Shown here: positions 1 through 12,200 of the stretch, in pieces
How the letters are laid out: every line of letters begins with the position of its first letter
Position numbering within the stretch: the first letter of the stretch is position 1
Origin: Calendula officinalis
Taxonomy: Eukaryota; Streptophyta; Magnoliopsida; Asterales; Asteraceae
DNA length: 64,000 nucleotides
Assembly: GCA_963853835.1 (NCBI GenBank)
Contig: OY970834.1
Span: forward strand, 34,751,257 to 34,815,256
Direction of reading: 5' to 3'
Made by a program: the position numbers and the translations under genes
Notes under the pieces: model-generated
Seen by the model: the letters and a program-made list of their open reading frames with translations, nothing else
What the model was told of the DNA's origin: nothing
Database searches by the model: none

Positions 1-1539
1 CGATTTTCGAGGGTTGTCACACTTACGCCCCTAAATTTTACCCCCTTCAAATATTTTTTTGGTACCGCCCTGCGTGCTGGGTCATACAAGTTTTTCATTT
101 TTTAATATTTTAGGATATGAAAAGGTGGAGTTAAGTGATTATCTTATAAGATCAAATTTGTATTTTGTATTCTTTTACATGCTATGCAACAATATAGTAC
201 AAACAAACTATGCTTAGCAAAACAAAACAAAAATATCACTATTAATCGATATTCTCTTGGTATTGTAAATTTGGGGCAAAATATGTAAAAAATTGTCAAT
301 ATCGCCCCAGCATACCTCTAGGATTTTTATTTTATTTTATTATTATTTTTTTATATAACATACATGAGTATAAATTTTTTCATTTTTATTGACACTTAAT
401 TTGAAAATCCAAGATTTTTAGCGATGTACTTGTACCCACATAAACATTATGTCTATTTTATTTTATTTTGAAGAAAAAAACGTGGTTTTTTCAGTTTCAG
501 GTTACTGGTTTAACCGGGTTTTTATATTCAATTGGCCAGTTAAGAATGAGCTATATAACCAACGATCTTTTTTTTTTGAAAACGGCAAATGCTATTAACG
601 GAAACCTACTCGCAATTTCCAGCGAGCACCCCGGGTTTGAGCTCATTTACAGGGCAAACCCAGCCCCCCATAGAGATTTTCAGAGAAAAATTCCCCATAT
701 AACTAACGATCTAACTGACTCTTTTCTAACCTACTCTTTTCTAACCTACCTTCCGGTTTCCGATTCAACCGGTTAATCCACTTGGTTCAAGTGGGTTTTC
801 AAGCATTGCCCACGTCTCCACACTTTATATAATTTTCATTTTTGTCAAATCATTTTCAAGATGGGCCAATATTTGCTATTTTGGGCCGCAATATCTACTA
901 CCCATGTATCCGATATCGAAATTATTACTCTACAATATTATTAATTTATTTTCGTAAAAACTTTTAGAAAGACATGTTTGTGAATTTTTTTATCTATAGG
1001 AATAATGATACTAATTGATTTTATATTAAACAGAAGTGATGAACTTGGTATGTATTTCGTATGTGCTTTCTGTAACAAATTTGGATTAGAATTCATAAAC
1101 TAAGTTGTCTAATAATATGGTACCAAGACCAATAGATTTTTTTACAGGAACCATATGAAAGCTTTAGCAAAATTATTGGACCAAGTTCGTTTGGATGAGA
1201 GCTAATTTACATGCCCATGTAATAGTGTAATACATGGGCTTGTTTAGGAAAAGATTAATATGTCTGTGTTTATAACCAAAAGTTTATGCAGTAGAATTGT
1301 TAGCCTATATTATTTAGATAGCTCCAGATATCCATTGTGAACTAGAATTGATATTGCTACCATAACTTTTAATGGTTATACCACACAATAGATGTTTTAC
1401 AGCTAACTGTACAAGTATATTAAGCATTGGATGTGGTACATGCCTTAAAAGTTGTGGTAGAAAAATCACCCCCTATTGTGAACATGTTTTTTACCATTAT
1501 AATACTCTAAACTACTTTCAAATCTATACTATTTTGTTC

Positions 1540-1615
1540 AAATTAGGACACGAACCCATGGCCACAAACCCATAGAGAATACCTCCAACATTTTATACCG
1601 TTAGACTACAAACCC
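1540..1615 (-). repeat. tRNA-derived SINE relic (family 1)
   Basis: On the minus strand there is a polymerase III box A-like word (TAGTCTAACGG) near 1599-1611, followed about 45 bases later by a box B-like word (GGGTTCGTGTCC) near 1547-1560. A sister copy with the same spacing and shared words (GGTATTC; GTGG-CCATG/TCATG) lies in intron 1 of the galacturonosyltransferase gene near 16800-16885. The 3' tail and target-site duplication were not resolved, so only the tRNA-like head is called. Confidence 0.5.
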
Positions 1616-2239
1616 TTTATTATATGCATTATCAAAATAGTACATAGTAACACTGTGACAATAGAACACAAATCCATTTTGAACTAAAGTTTATCAACAA
1701 CCATTAATTTGTTTAGACTTTAGGCTTACATGGTTGTTGGATTGTGGATAGAAAAAAACTGAATGCCGAGGCACGTCAATATTCTTTTGACTTGATAGCA
1801 AACATAAAATCTTCGACTTTATTTCGATCCAGTTCTATCCGTTATCAAACATATGGTCACCCCTTTACCTTTTTTCCTAGTATTAGAAGTGATAATTTTG
1901 ATCTCATTACCTATAGTAACGTTTTACTGAAAAATATTGTCATTCACCAACTATTGATAAATATTTTTTTTAATAAATAGAATATAATGTTATGAATATT
2001 TAAGTTTATATATATAATGTGTATCTTTGCAAACCCGCATCGAAATGCGGATACATACCTTTTGTTTAACTTTTTTTTAATGTATCTTTAACATGCAAAT
2101 TGAACAAGTAAAATTTTAGAAAGAAAAAAATTATAAAAAATGAACATGGTAAAGTGGATGAACGAGTCAATATATGGAGCAGATAACCACCAACCCAACC
2201 GGCCTAATTGAATCCAGCCTTTAAGGATACTTGATGCGG

Positions 2240-2310
2240 AATTATAAATGAACCCGCAACCTATGTGTTGTGGAGCAAATCTCTCATATGTCTTACCAAC
2301 TGGGGTATAC
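2240..2310 (-). repeat. tRNA-like SINE head (family 2)
   Basis: Read on the minus strand, a box A-like segment (CAGTTGGTAAGACAT) is followed by GGTTGCGGGTTCATT, a decayed box B. This layout is typical of plant SINE heads derived from tRNA. Ends and tail are not defined, and a decayed tRNA gene is the alternative. Confidence 0.4.
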
Positions 2311-3286
2311 GTCAGATGCGAGTCGATATATGGCCAATATTCACGTGATTAGTATTCCTTACAAGTTTTTACTTACAACCTCATTATGATTTGACATTAG
2401 TTTTTTTTTTTTTTAATTTATAGAAAAATAAACGGATCATTACTTTTATATCCTTATTATAAAACTTATAAATTATTTCTATATCCTTCTTAAATTCATA
2501 AATTATCTATGTATCCTTCTAAACTTTATACTCCCTCCGTCCCACAAAAAACTTCCAATTTCACTCTAAGGGTGTGCTTGGTTGAGGGTATTGAGCGGTG
2601 TGCAATGGGATTGATGACCATTATAAATGTTTGGTTAGTTCCTAGGTAATCAATGATTACTCACTAATAAGTAATACACCATTCCCCATCAAATTGGGGT
2701 AATGAACTCAATAATGCTTTAATCCACTATTATTATATTAAATTATATTATTATTATATATAAATATAATATAATAATATTATTATTATATATAAATATA
2801 ATATAATAATATTATTATTATATTAATATATATTATTGTTATAATAATATATAATATTATTATTGTAACGACCGTAATTTTTTCGTTTTTCATTTGTGTA
2901 TTTATTCGGGATTTATGTGAATTTCGTTATTTATGTTAGTTTACATTTCGGTTTATGTTTTATCGAGTGTTTGAATGATTGGGACTTGGTATAACCAAGT
3001 ATGGGTCAAAACTTGGATGGAAACAAGTTTAAGGGCCAAGAATCTGGCTGAAACAGCCCTCGCGGCGCGAGGCGGGCGCGAGCCAGGCGCGAGCCAGGCG
3101 CGAAGTGGAACAGAAGGATCAAGAGCCCGGACGCGAGAGACTCGCGCCGAGCTCAAGTCGGGGATCGCGTCGACTTCGTGGTGCGAACGAGGCGCGAGGT
3201 ATGAGTTCCAGCGGCGACCAAGGAGACATCCCGCGTCACCTCGCGGCGCGAGGCAAACGCGAGCGGGGCGCGAGGACTGTCTGGAG

Positions 3287-3294
3287 TATATAAA
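3287..3294 (+). promoter_or_regulatory. TATA box of solo LTR
   Basis: TATATAAA lies just after the GC-rich block and about 50 bases before a segment (CCCTAGAGAGAG) like plant LTR leader sequence. The position fits the U3/R boundary of this LTR. Confidence 0.55.
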
Positions 3295-4144
3295 GTTGTG
3301 TAGAAGCTAGGGCTCATAGCACCTACGAACCCTAGAGAGAGTGCAGTCATTTTTGAGAGCATTTGGGCGGTTTTTGGAGCTAAAGAGCTCAAATCTTCAT
3401 CATATTGAAGTATTCAAGCATCAATGGTAAGAATTCTTGATCATCTTGCTTAGTTACCTTGATTTTGAGCTTAGTATGGGTAACAATGGTGGTTTGGGGA
3501 GCCAACCATATCATCTTTGGGGAAGATGAACTTTCATGAGTGAAAAACACTCCTTGTAGACTTGTAATCAATGTGTACAAGTTGGATTTGGGATTTATGA
3601 TGGAAAATCTTGAACTAGGGTTTGAGATTCCACCAAGTTGTATGAACTTGGTGGTTGAAAATGTTTAGATGGATTAATTAGTAACTAGTTATGGATTTTA
3701 ACTAGGTTTTATGATGGTATTGATGTTAGGTCAAGAAGACCTTGTCATTGGAAGTACTTCTTTGATTTGGAAGTAAAGATTGTGTTGGTTAACACAAGTA
3801 TTGGATAGCTTTGCTAAGGTGAGTACATGTGATCTTTCTGAGTACATAGTAAACCATGATTCATAGTTTGAATTGATTTCTTAGAGTCTTTATTAGATGA
3901 TTGTTTTTAATAAAGAAAATATTGAATTGAATTGACTTGAATTGAATTGACTTGAAATGTACACTTATGTGTTTAGTTACCACTAGTATGACATGAGTTG
4001 TTATATGAGGTTTTGACCCAAGTTGATGATTTGTTATGTGGTAGCTAATCAATTGGATCCTAGTTAACCCACACAAGTTGGGGGAGTTAGTGGCTACTAC
4101 TTGGGGCGGTACCACCCTGCGCAAGAGTAGTATGTCGAGAAATA

Positions 4145-4250
4145 GATAACCCGGAAAGCGGGGGAGTTTGAGATAACCCGGAAATCGGGGGAGCAAATAG
4201 ATAACCCGGAAACGGGGGAGTTTACCTAGATAACCCATATCGGGGGAGTT
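4145..4250 (+). repeat. Four-copy tandem array inside LTR
   Basis: Four units of about 25-30 bases share GATAACCC...CGGGGGAG. The array sits about 71 percent along the LTR, just before a block (CGGGTCTAAAACCCATG) that is conserved with the second solo LTR. Confidence 0.85.
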
Positions 4251-4958
4251 TGTTTCGGGGAGGCCCGTTACGTATGTGTTGGACTTATGGCAAGCCTTAG
4301 AGTATGACTGATTATGTGCATTGTGATAATTATTTAATTATTACTTTATTGCAATTATTTCTAACCGGGTCTAAAACCCATGTTTCTCACGAGACAATAT
4401 TTGTCTCATGTACTACGTTTACTTTGACTATGTACTCAGGTTCGGGAGCTAAAGATTAGGCGGCCCGTAGTTAGCATTTGGAAGGATTAGCTCGGTGTAC
4501 TTATTTAATTCCCTAGACTATCGTTTTGATATATTTGTAACACCGGTTTTGGTACTTTCTAATCATTTCAAATGTTTTAGTTAAACCATGATTTTGGATG
4601 TTCGGTTTGTAAAGACTTAAATCTTTATTTTGAAAAAGTTTTAATTTGGGTTGAAAAATCGGTGTGTTACAATTATACTAATTAATATTATTATTATATT
4701 AATATATTAATGTATAATATTATTATTTTAATTAATTAATTAATATAATAATATATAATATTATTATATTAATTAATATTAATATTATATATTAATTAGT
4801 ATTATTATTAATTAATATATAATATTATTATATTATTATTTATGTATATATATTATATTTAATTATAAATTTTATTATTATATTGATTAATATAATTAAT
4901 ATTGTTGTTATATTAATTAATATTAAATAATAAATATATAGTATTATTATATTAATTA

Positions 4959-5010
<52 letters not shown>

Positions 5011-5868
5011 TATATTATATTTAAATTATAAATATTATTATTATATTAATTAATATAATTAATATTATTATTATATTAATTAATATTATTATTATATTAA
5101 TTTATAATATTATTATATTAATTAATATTATATATATATTATATTTAAATTATATATGTTATTATTATATTATTATAAACCAAGCAACATTAATGGTCAA
5201 AAGAATACTAAGGAATGTCATTGTATTCCTTAGTATTCCTATTACATTTCCCTTTCCCATTGCACACTTTGAACCAAGCGCCCCCTAAATTTTTGTCCCA
5301 CAAAAAACTTCCCATTTCTCATATTTGATGGGCTCCACACAATAAAAACTATTATTACTAAAGACCCTACCACTAATATCCACTAACTATCTTTCTCTCT
5401 CCAATCCAACCTTATATTTTAATCAAAAGTATTATCAATGACCCCACCACTAACTATCACCTAAAAACTTGTGCAAAAGTCAAATGAGAAGTTTTTTGTG
5501 GGACGAAGGGAGTAATTGTCTTCATATCCTTCTAAACCTTTAAAACTTTTTTTACGTCCAAAAACCTATTTTATTATTTATTAAATCATGAAAATATCAA
5601 TAATACATTATACATGTAAATAAACATGATTTCTAATACATAATCAACAGATATATTGCATACTTATTTGATAACTACTGATATTATAATGATTTAATAA
5701 ATATTAAAATGTGTTTTTAGACATAAAAAAGAGTTTTAAAGATTTAGAAGGATATGGAGGCAATTACAAAGTTTACAAGGATATAAATATAATTTATAAA
5801 TTTGAGAAGGATATATAAATAATATATGAGTTTTACAAGGATATAAAAGCAATTATCCCAAAAATAAA

Positions 5869-7581
5869 AAGCATTCAGATTGCATTGAAACATTACTTAT
5901 TTTCAATCGTTTATTTTGCCGAATTTGTGTAGTATAATCTTTTATAAATGAAGAGGTGGTTACGAGCTTATGTTATCTTTACGTTTGCATGGAATTCCGA
6001 AAAAGTAAGCACTGCAATGCTTGGGTAGCAAGGTAATACATATTCGATTTTAGTGTTGTTCCTTTTGAAAAAACCCAAAAAATATGTGTTATGTTAACAT
6101 AATAACATTAGATTAGTGTTTGTATCCTACATTCCTACATACCTATGTTGAAGACTTGAAGTTTGTATCGTAATTTTCGAGTCCGATATATTTAGAATTT
6201 TATAAAATAACATTATGTTTTGAGATGCAATACATTTGTTAGTTATGAATTTTTGACCCTTTTGTTAATTATAATTTTTAAATGGTCTATCTAGACAATT
6301 ATAACTTTTTATTGAACTATTTTAGTAATTTAATTGATATATTACATGTTTTGTTGCTTGCATGACAATATTTTATGACATAACTTTATTACACTAACTT
6401 AATTACTCCCTCCGTCCCTTAATAAAGTTCCCATTTCACTCAAAACATTTGTCCCAAAATAAAGTTCCAATTTCTCATATTGTAGGGACTCATTCAATAA
6501 AATAATATTATTATAATGTCCCTCACCACTAACTAACTTTTAAAAACACTTTCTCTCTCTAAAAAACCTTATATTTTAATCAAATTTATTACCAATGACC
6601 CCACCACTATCTATCTCCTAAAATATTGTACCCATGAGAAATGAGAACTTTATTAAGGGACGGAGGGAGTATATGATTTGTCAAGAGCATAAATGTCATC
6701 TAGCTATATTAGAGAAATGATATATGTTCATGCTATTTGTTCTAACTTTATCTGTATACACACTACAAGATGATATGTGTAATCCACTAATTTTTCTTTT
6801 TCTTATATCATCCTTAATTTTAACACATATCTTCATCTAGTTAATAGAAAGATAACTAGGAATAAACAGTATGAAAATTTGCCATTTCTCTTATGTAGTT
6901 CTATATAATATTTGAAATATTGTATTGATTTCTATTAAATTATCATAATTCTTGATTAAATTAGTAGGAAGAAAAATATAAAAATTTAATAAGAACCATA
7001 TGGAGTAATACTTTTAGATAACCTGAGAATCAATTGACTATGGAAAAAAATAAAGGTATTTTGAATTTTGTTTAAATTTCATTTTATAAACATTTTTTTA
7101 AATAGTATCACTTTCTTTTTTGAATAAATATTTAAGGAAGGCTCTGCCCACTGCCATTTGGGGGAAGAAGCAGTCAAGGCCACACCACACCACCACCTTC
7201 TACCGGCCTCATAACATTCAAAAACCCAAACTTTTTTTTATTCAACAAAAATTTCAAACCTATAAACAAAACCCTAATCTTGGTGTTTTGTTACAATAAT
7301 CCAAGATTAATAAAAACAAAAACCCCATTTCATTTTCATAGGTCCATCATCATCTTCCCTGCAAATTCAAGCAATCAATTTTAATACAATCTTGAAATCT
7401 TGGTAGCTTTTATTTCAATTTATGGGCCCACCTAACATGCTCTCCACAACCTATAATCTTTCCTTACAAGTAACACGATCACCTAACTAAAACCCCAATT
7501 CATCAAATTCTTTCTCACCCATCAACCATTTATCTGGGTTTTAATTATTTTCTGTCTGTTATCAAGGACATATTAAACAGA
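5869..7581. other. Intergenic DNA and kinesin upstream region
   Basis: No gene was recognised. A Stowaway MITE lies at 6406-6669. From about 7130 the sequence changes to a C/T/A-rich, leader-like composition leading to the kinesin start codon at 7582, consistent with its promoter and 5' UTR, but I cannot place the transcription start. Confidence 0.55.
6406..6669. mobile_element. Stowaway MITE
   Basis: The perfect terminal inverted repeat CTCCCTCCGTCCC appears at both ends, flanked by TA (6404-6405 and 6670-6671). Length is 264 bp with no coding capacity. It lies 0.9 kb upstream of the kinesin start codon. Confidence 0.9.
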
Positions 7582-10500
7582 ATGGTTGGGACAGCGAATG
7601 GTGGTAGAATTCCACGGCAGGTTTTCTCGGTTGTTAATGGCGGTCAAGATCCGGGTATTCGGGTCGGGCCGGCAAGCAATGTTGGGTCGGATTGTGGAGC
7701 GATTGAATTTACTAGAGAATATGTTGAAGCATTGTTGAGTGAGAAGATTAGAGCCAAGAATAAGTTCAGTCTCAAGGTTAGTTTAATTTTAACATTCTTT
7801 AATGGAATTTATTTCAAAATTTGAATTTTTTTAACGTTAATTTTGTGGGTTTTTTAGGAGAAATGTGACGTAATGATGGAATATATAAAAAGGCTGAGAA
7901 TGTGTATTAAATGGTTTCAAGAACTTGAAGCAGATCTTTTATTAGAGCAAGAAAAACATGAGAAACTGTTGGAATCGGCAGAAAAGAAATGCAATGATAT
8001 GGGTATAATTATAATTATAAATTTCAAGATCATTATTCATTAACTAATAAATTATTATTTAATTGTTTCAAGAAATGTTAATGAATGATAAGGAAGAAGA
8101 ACTAAATTCGATAATCATGGAGTTACGCAAGAATTACACCGCTTTACAAGAGAAATTCACAAAAGAAGAATCCGATAAATTGGTACAATTTTAAATCAAT
8201 TTTTAGTAATAACTAAAATTGAAAATTTTAACGGTCAAGATTAATTTCAGGCTGCAATTGAAACATTAACCAAAGAGAAAGATGCTCGATTATCTGCAGA
8301 GAGATCACAATCTTCCATGTTGGAAGAACTTGAAAGAGCTCAAAGAGAGAGTTCAAGTGCTAACCAAAAGGTTACATTTTTATTCTTCATAAGAAAAAAA
8401 AGAAATAATTTTTTTTTTTGATGTCATTGAATCTAACGGTCTTTATTTATTTATTTATTTATTTATTTATTTCTCAGATAATATCACTCAACGATATGTA
8501 CAAAAGATTGCAAGAATACAACACAAGTTTACAACAATACAATAGTAAGCTTCAATCAGAGCTTAATCAAACAAATGAAATCCTTAAAAATGCCGAGAAA
8601 GAAAAAGTTGCGGTTTTGGAGACGTTGAGCAACTTAAGGGGTCAATGCACTTCGTTGCAAGATCGGTTGACTGCTACAAAAGTCAGATTTTTTCTTTTTT
8701 TTAGAAAATCTTTTTCAGTATCTGATTATTTTGAATATATTTATTCATAACTTAATAAACGTGTTTTAATTTATGGATTTATATTTAGGCAAGTAATAAC
8801 GAGACAGTGAAGCTAAAAGAAGCATTAGTAAGTGAAGTTGGATGCTTAAGATTGGATTTACAACAAGTGAGAGACGATCGTGATCGCCAGCTGGCACTTG
8901 TTCAAGATTTGTCAGCTGAAGTGTTGAAATATAAAGAGTGGACTGGAAAGTCAGCAAATGAATTGGGGAATCTTACAACAAAGTCAAACGAGCTCGAGGT
9001 TCTTACTTGTCGACTTTTTTTGTTGTTGATATTCCTTATAAATTTGTTATACTTACAATTAATATCTTTTCAGGCAACATGTTCTTCTCAAAGTGAACAA
9101 ATAAGGATACTACAAGAGAAACTTGCTGCTGCTGAGAATAAACTAGAGGTATCATTAATTATATAATTTTATAAATATAATATTCTGTTAATTATCTTAA
9201 TTTAGACGCTTTCTGATTAATAATCGACTAATTCTTGTTTAATTTTAATGTTGTAGATGTCTGATGTATCAGCATTTGAAATAAGAACAGGATATGAAGA
9301 ACAAAAGAGAGTTAACTCAGAATTACAACTTCGTTTAGCTGATGCAGAATTAAAACTTATCGAAGGAGAATCTTTAAGAAAGAAATTGCATAACACAATA
9401 TTGGTAATATTTTATTATTAATTGAATATTATTATTTTTAACAAATTTATCACTTAAACGGGCTTTTATTTTGCAACAGGAATTGAAAGGAAATATTCGA
9501 GTTTTCTGCAGAGTACGCCCGTTATTGTTTGATGATGCTGCTGAAAATGAAACAAAGACTGTTTCTTTTCCTACAACAACTGAAAATCTTGGCAGAGGGA
9601 TTGAATTATTGCAAAATGGTAATATAAAGATTTGATCTTTTTTTATCATAGTTGACTTTCTTGACCATTTTTTATGTAGGGCAAAAACATTCTTTCATGT
9701 TTGATAAAGTATTTGTGCCCGAATCATCACAACAAGAGGTGTTTGTGGAAGTCTCACAACTTGTGCAAAGTGCTTTGGATGGTTATAAGGTGATGAAAAT
9801 TCTTACTAATGGGTCATTATGGGCTCGGGCTGAAACGGGCCAATTTTAGTTGATCTGAAAATGTTTTAACTTTTTTTTTTTTTTTTTTTTTTTACTTTTT
9901 AGGTTTGTATATTTGCTTACGGGCAAACGGGCTCGGGAAAGACCCATACAATGATGGGTACACCTGGGAACTATGATGACAAAGGATTAATACCGCGTTC
10001 TTTAGAACAAATATTTGAATCCAAACAAACGCTCCAAAACCAAGGGTGGAAATATGAAATGCAGGTTTGAATTTTCAAAGAAATTATATTCCAAATATAT
10101 TTTTTTTAATAATAAATATTGGTTTTTACAGGTTTCGATGTTGGAAATATATAACGAAACGATACGTGATCTGCTGTCAACAACCCGACCCTGTTCAACA
10201 GAACCGGGTGGTAAACAATATGCAATTAAACATGATGCAAATGGAAACACACATGTTTCTGATTTGACTATACTTGATGTGAGAAGTAGTAGAGAAGTTT
10301 CCTTTCTGTTAAACCGTGCTGCACAAAGCAGGTAAATTTTTGTACGGGTCAAAACAGGTCGGGTCGGTTTTAGTTGACCCGTATAACCCGTTCGGCCTTT
10401 TATTTTTTTGCTAAATTTTCCTTACATTCAACCGTTGTATATAATTCTTTTTTCATATTTAGGTCTGTGGGTAAGACTCAAATGAACGAACAATCATCAA

Positions 10501-11080
10501 GAAGTCATTTTGTGTTCACTTTGAGGATAACTGGTGTTAATGAGGTAAATACAAAATTTTGGGGTTTTATTTTATATATTTAATTGTTTGGTAATGTTGA
10601 TTTATTTGATATAGAGCACGGAACAACAAGTTCAAGGTGTGCTTAACCTAATCGATCTTGCTGGTAGTGAACGACTTTCCAAAAGTGGGTCAACGGGGGA
10701 CCGTTTGAAAGAAACTCAAGCCATTAACAGAAGTTTGTCATCATTAAGTGATGTTATATTTGCATTAGCAAAAAAGGAAGAACATGTTCCTTTTAGGAAC
10801 TCTAAACTTACTTATCTTCTCCAGGTACATACCAATACCACCTCTTATAATTTCATAAAATTGAAAATTTGTGATTAAATTTGTATGTGGAACATGTCAG
10901 CCTTGCTTAGGTGGCGATTCAAAGACGTTAATGGTTGTAAATGTTTCACCGGCACATAACTCGATCAACGAGTCACTTTGTTCTCTTCGGTTTGCTGCAA
11001 GAGTTAATGCTTGTGAAATTGGAACACCTAGAAGACAAACATCTGTCAGACAGTTGGATGCTCGATTAAGCTACGGCTAA
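7582..11080 (+). CDS. ATK1/ATK5: Kinesin-14, C-terminal motor (ATK1/ATK5 clade)
   Basis: Fifteen exons: 7582-7776, 7858-8002, 8073-8182, 8251-8370, 8478-8681, 8789-8998, 9074-9148, 9257-9403, 9480-9618, 9680-9789, 9903-10064, 10132-10331, 10463-10544, 10615-10824, 10901-11080. All junctions are GT-AG and keep frame, giving 762 residues (Arabidopsis ATK1/ATK5 are about 790). Order is a basic N-terminal tail, a coiled-coil stalk (about 90-400) and a C-terminal motor from about 403 (ELKGNIRVFCRVRP). Visible motor motifs are the P-loop GQTGSGKT (492-499), switch I NEQSSRSH (614-621) and switch II DLAGSE (647-652). The C terminus RRQTSVRQLDARLSYG is typical of the clade. Such motors are minus-end-directed and crosslink and focus spindle microtubules. 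No key residue is missing; I take the gene as functional. ATK1 and ATK5 cannot be told apart here. Confidence 0.95.
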
Positions 11081-11652
11081 TTAGTGATTCTTTTGTGGAA
11101 TATTAAGTTCGAGAAATACTTGTTTGCATTCGTATTATCAACTTAAAAACGGATAGATTTTTGAAATTCTGACAGTTTGGGGTTGATGTGTATATTGGGA
11201 AGGAAGATTGAAGAAAGTAGTTATAGCACGTGTAGAGATGAATGAATTTGGATATATTTGTGTTTATTTTGTGTTGCACATTGAAAATTTAATTTTTTTG
11301 CATACTTTTATTGGAAAATTTTCATTTTATTATTTTCATTTCTAGGATAATTCAACTAAAACATGTAGTATCTATACCCGGTCCAAGAATCAAATTAAAC
11401 TATTAGGAATTAAATTGAAAATTGAGAAAATAGTTTTGGCCCGACCGACCGATGATGTCTTGGACCTGGCCGAACTAATGATGTTTTGGACCTGATCAAG
11501 AACCGGCTGGAACCGATTCAAGAATCGAGAAAGTTGACTTTTTTTTGGCTTTTTTCCAGATTTGGACCGAATAAAAACCAATTTTAAATAAAAATAAAAA
11601 TTATATAGCTTATATTTTCAGTCTAGAATGCACACGCCTATCATGTGAAGTA
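11081..11652. other. Kinesin 3' flank, no gene
   Basis: AT-rich sequence containing the presumed kinesin 3' UTR. A degenerate patch with repeated GGACCTG/GACCGA words at 11430-11580 resembles an old MITE but has no ends I can define. Confidence 0.5.
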
Positions 11653-12141
11653 CCCCCTCTGTCCCACAAAAAACTTTTCATTTGACTTTTGAACAAGTTT
11701 TTAGGTGATAGTTAGTGGTGGGTCATTGATAATATTTTTGATTAAAATATAAGGTTGGATTGAAGAGAGAAATATAGTTAGTGATATTAGAGCATCCCCA
11801 GTGGTTAAGTCATTGCAATGACTTATTAGTATTGTCATGTAGATTTTCCACTCAACTTTCATAAAAAGCTATCAAAAAAGCTATCAAAAAAGCTTTGGCT
11901 CCAATGCATCTTAATGTAGAAATTTTTTTTTGTGTGTCTAAGGAATGACTTATGGAAGAAAAGCTTTTGAAGCAATTTTTTTTCCTAGAAGGTCATTTAC
12001 CTTTAAATGACCTAGAAAAAAGGTAAAAAGCTCTAGAAAAAGCTCCCATTGGAGATGCTCTTAGTGGTGAGGTCTTTAATAATAATAGTTTTTTATTATG
12101 TGGACCCAACAAATATGGGAAATGGGAATTTTTTTGTGGGA
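11653..12141. mobile_element. Degenerate Stowaway MITE carrying a nested MITE
   Basis: The left terminus CCCCCTCTGTCCCACAAAAA after TA and internal Stowaway words (AAGTTTTTAGGTGATAGTTA; complement of the usual array) identify the family. The right terminus is eroded to TTTTTTGTGGGATATATTCC. A second MITE is inserted at 11790-12060. Confidence 0.65.
11790..12060. mobile_element. MITE with GAGCATC termini, TTA duplication
   Basis: The inverted termini GAGCATCCCCAGTGG and complement of GAGCATCTCCAATGG are flanked on both sides by TTA (11787-11789 and 12061-12063). A 3-bp TTA duplication points to the PIF/Harbinger superfamily. Length is 271 bp, with no coding capacity. Confidence 0.7.
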
Positions 12142-12200
12142 TATATTCCGCATTTTTGTGTGGCTGTTATTTTCCCGCGATTATTGCTATTTATCTAATA

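Larger units (their letters stand above)
1..2423. other. Intergenic DNA with SINE relics
   Basis: I see no convincing gene here. The short open frames are AT-rich, lack recognisable domains and have no plausible splice partners. The stretch contains two tRNA-like segments read on the minus strand (about 1540-1615 and 2240-2310, listed separately) and long T-rich runs. The first 800 bases contain a few GC-richer patches but no motif I can name. Confidence 0.6.
2864..4671 (+). mobile_element. Solo LTR, Gypsy type (1.8 kb, innermost)
   Basis: The segment starts TGTAACGACC and ends GTGTTACA, the usual TG...CA termini of this Gypsy-type LTR class. A perfect 5-bp duplication ATTAT flanks it (2859-2863 and 4672-4676). 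No primer-binding site or internal coding sequence adjoins, so it is a solo LTR left by recombination between two LTRs. A GC- and CpG-rich promoter-like stretch (about 3058-3290), a TATA box at 3287-3294 and a four-copy tandem array (4145-4250) lie inside. It is a diverged relative of the solo LTR at 52554-54208. Open frames in the GC-rich stretch are composition artefacts. Confidence 0.9.
2570..5285. mobile_element. Tourist/PIF-like MITE (third level)
   Basis: The termini GGGTGTGCTTGGTT (left) and complement of GGGGGCGCTTGGTT (right) are inverted repeats, flanked on both sides by TAA (2567-2569 and 5286-5288), the 3-bp duplication of PIF/Harbinger elements. The interior is almost pure AT, including a (TA)n run near 4963-5007. 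It is split by a solo LTR. Confidence 0.75.
2531..5512. mobile_element. Stowaway MITE (second level)
   Basis: The left end has the classic Stowaway (Tc1/mariner) terminus CTCCCTCCGTCCCACAAAAA and the right end its complement with small changes (GTGGGACGAAGGGAG). Both are flanked by TA (2529-2530 and 5513-5514). The uninterrupted element would be about 250 bp; it is split by a Tourist-like MITE at 2570-5285. Confidence 0.85.
2433..5859. mobile_element. Long-TIR MITE, Mutator-like (outermost of nest)
   Basis: About 100 bases at the left end (2433-2530) and the right end (5513-5859) are imperfect inverted repeats built from words like TTATATCCTT. The element is flanked by a perfect 9-bp direct repeat AAAAATAAA (2424-2432 and 5860-5868), the duplication length of Mutator-like elements. 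The repeat is low complexity, so chance is possible, but it falls exactly at the ends of the inverted repeats. A Stowaway MITE and further elements sit inside. Confidence 0.6.

Noticed and set aside
2953..3392. Overlapping Arg/Ala-rich open frames on both strands
   Set aside because: They lie in the CpG-rich block of a solo LTR; the composition removes stops. No domain, splice partner or conservation.
4140..4260. CRISPR-like array
   Set aside because: Regularly spaced repeats, but the units are adjacent, diverged and inside a plant LTR; CRISPR arrays do not occur in plant nuclear DNA.
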